From an uncultured Bacilli bacterium (GTDB taxonomy: Bacteria; Bacillota_I; Bacilli_A; RF39; UBA660): a stretch of DNA of 5,000 nucleotides. The stretch is from positions 1-5,000 of the forward strand of contig CAJGDV010000092.1 in NCBI GenBank assembly GCA_904502155.1, read 5' to 3'. The notes under the pieces were generated by a model, which ran no database searches, had not been told where the DNA came from, and saw nothing but the letters and a program-made list of their open reading frames with translations. Made by a program: the position numbers and the translations under genes. Position 1 is the first letter of the stretch, and each line of letters starts with the position of its first letter. Positions 4,731 to 5,000 of this stretch are shown here, piece by piece.

Positions 4731-5000
4731 ATGAAATATGCATTAATTTTAGCAGGTGGTATAGGAAGTAGAATGGGAGATAAAAATACTCCTAAACAAT
4801 TTTATTCTATTGGAGATAAACCAATTGTAATATATACTACTGAAAAATTTATGAAAAACAAAAATATTGATAAAATTATTATTGTTTGTTTAAATGATTT
4901 TATTAAATATACATCTAATTTAATTGGATACTATTTTAAAGATAGTGAAAAAATAGAAATTATTGCTGGCGGTGAAAATCGTTTTGAAAGTGTTGTTAAA
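4731..5000 (+). CDS. IspD/TarI-family cytidylyltransferase, N-terminal part
   Basis: The first 90 residues are present; the gene continues past the window. The N-terminus LILAGGIGSRMG (5-16), then TPKQF (20-24), is the CTP-binding signature loop of the IspD/TarI nucleotidyltransferase family, with the arginine and lysine that contact the triphosphate. The later AGGENRFESV matches the conserved GGxxRxxS segment. Members make CDP-methylerythritol (IspD, isoprenoid MEP pathway) or CDP-ribitol (TarI, teichoic acid and capsule precursors). The LAGG rather than AAGxG opening, the longer spacing to PKQF and the KPIVIYTTEKF stretch resemble TarI more than IspD. The upstream surface-glycan deacetylase in the same operon fits that too. 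Annotation pipelines may nevertheless label it ispD, so no symbol is assigned. It acts in the cytoplasm. Confidence 0.88.
   Translation, partial: MKYALILAGGIGSRMGDKNTPKQFYSIGDKPIVIYTTEKFMKNKNIDKIIIVCLNDFIKYTSNLIGYYFKDSEKIEIIAGGENRFESVVK

Noticed and set aside
1..5000. Mollicute-type recoding (TGA=Trp)
   Set aside because: Tryptophans are encoded by TGG and all frames are open and sensible with the standard bacterial code.
1..5000. CRISPR array, tRNA/rRNA, insertion sequence, riboswitch or origin
   Set aside because: No regularly spaced repeats, no cloverleaf or rRNA-like sequence, no transposase motifs, and leaders too short to house a riboswitch.

Overview
The window is very A+T-rich (roughly three quarters A+T by eye). 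It uses TGG for tryptophan, ends every complete gene in TAA, and carries canonical AGGAGG or GGTGAT ribosome-binding sites. Together with PASTA, M23, NodB-type deacetylase and IspD/TarI-type genes, this points to a low-GC, walled Firmicute (Bacillota), plausibly an uncultured Bacilli/Erysipelotrichia- or RF39-like gut lineage. That placement is inference; no taxonomic marker gene is present. The standard bacterial code fits, and nothing suggests TGA=Trp.

Layout, left to right. (1) Bases 2-208 are the C-terminal end of an M23 (LytM-type) peptidoglycan peptidase. (2) Bases 210-1010 are a direct tandem duplication of a small, lysine-rich gene of unknown function (110 and 113 aa). Each copy has its own promoter, Shine-Dalgarno and terminator hairpin. 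The ends of the two proteins are almost identical while the middle thirds have diverged. (3) Bases 1050-1427 encode a type IV prepilin/pseudopilin-like protein. It converges on (4) a minus-strand 595-aa membrane protein (1440-3227) with three transmembrane segments and six PASTA-like repeats but no kinase or transpeptidase domain. The two genes share a near-perfect hairpin (1412-1442) as a bidirectional terminator. (5) A 100-bp divergent promoter region (3228-3327) is strikingly symmetrical: two nearly identical extended -10/SD/start cassettes flank a central 14-bp palindrome. (6) Bases 3328-4728 encode a membrane-anchored NodB-fold polysaccharide deacetylase with an SH3-like stalk. Two bases later comes (7) the start of an IspD/TarI-family cytidylyltransferase (4731 to beyond the window), evidently in the same operon.

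Taken together, most genes act on the cell envelope: wall cleavage (M23), wall sensing or binding (PASTA), glycan de-N-acetylation (NodB) and probably CDP-polyol supply for a surface polymer (if the last gene is TarI-like rather than IspD). The prepilin adds a surface filament component. The role of the duplicated small proteins is unknown; they look soluble and cytoplasmic, with basic coiled-coil-like ends. At the regulatory level, almost every gene has its own promoter a very short distance upstream (predicted 5' leaders of about 10 nt). Gene 3' ends double as terminator stems. No RNA genes, CRISPR arrays, insertion sequences or attachment sites were seen.
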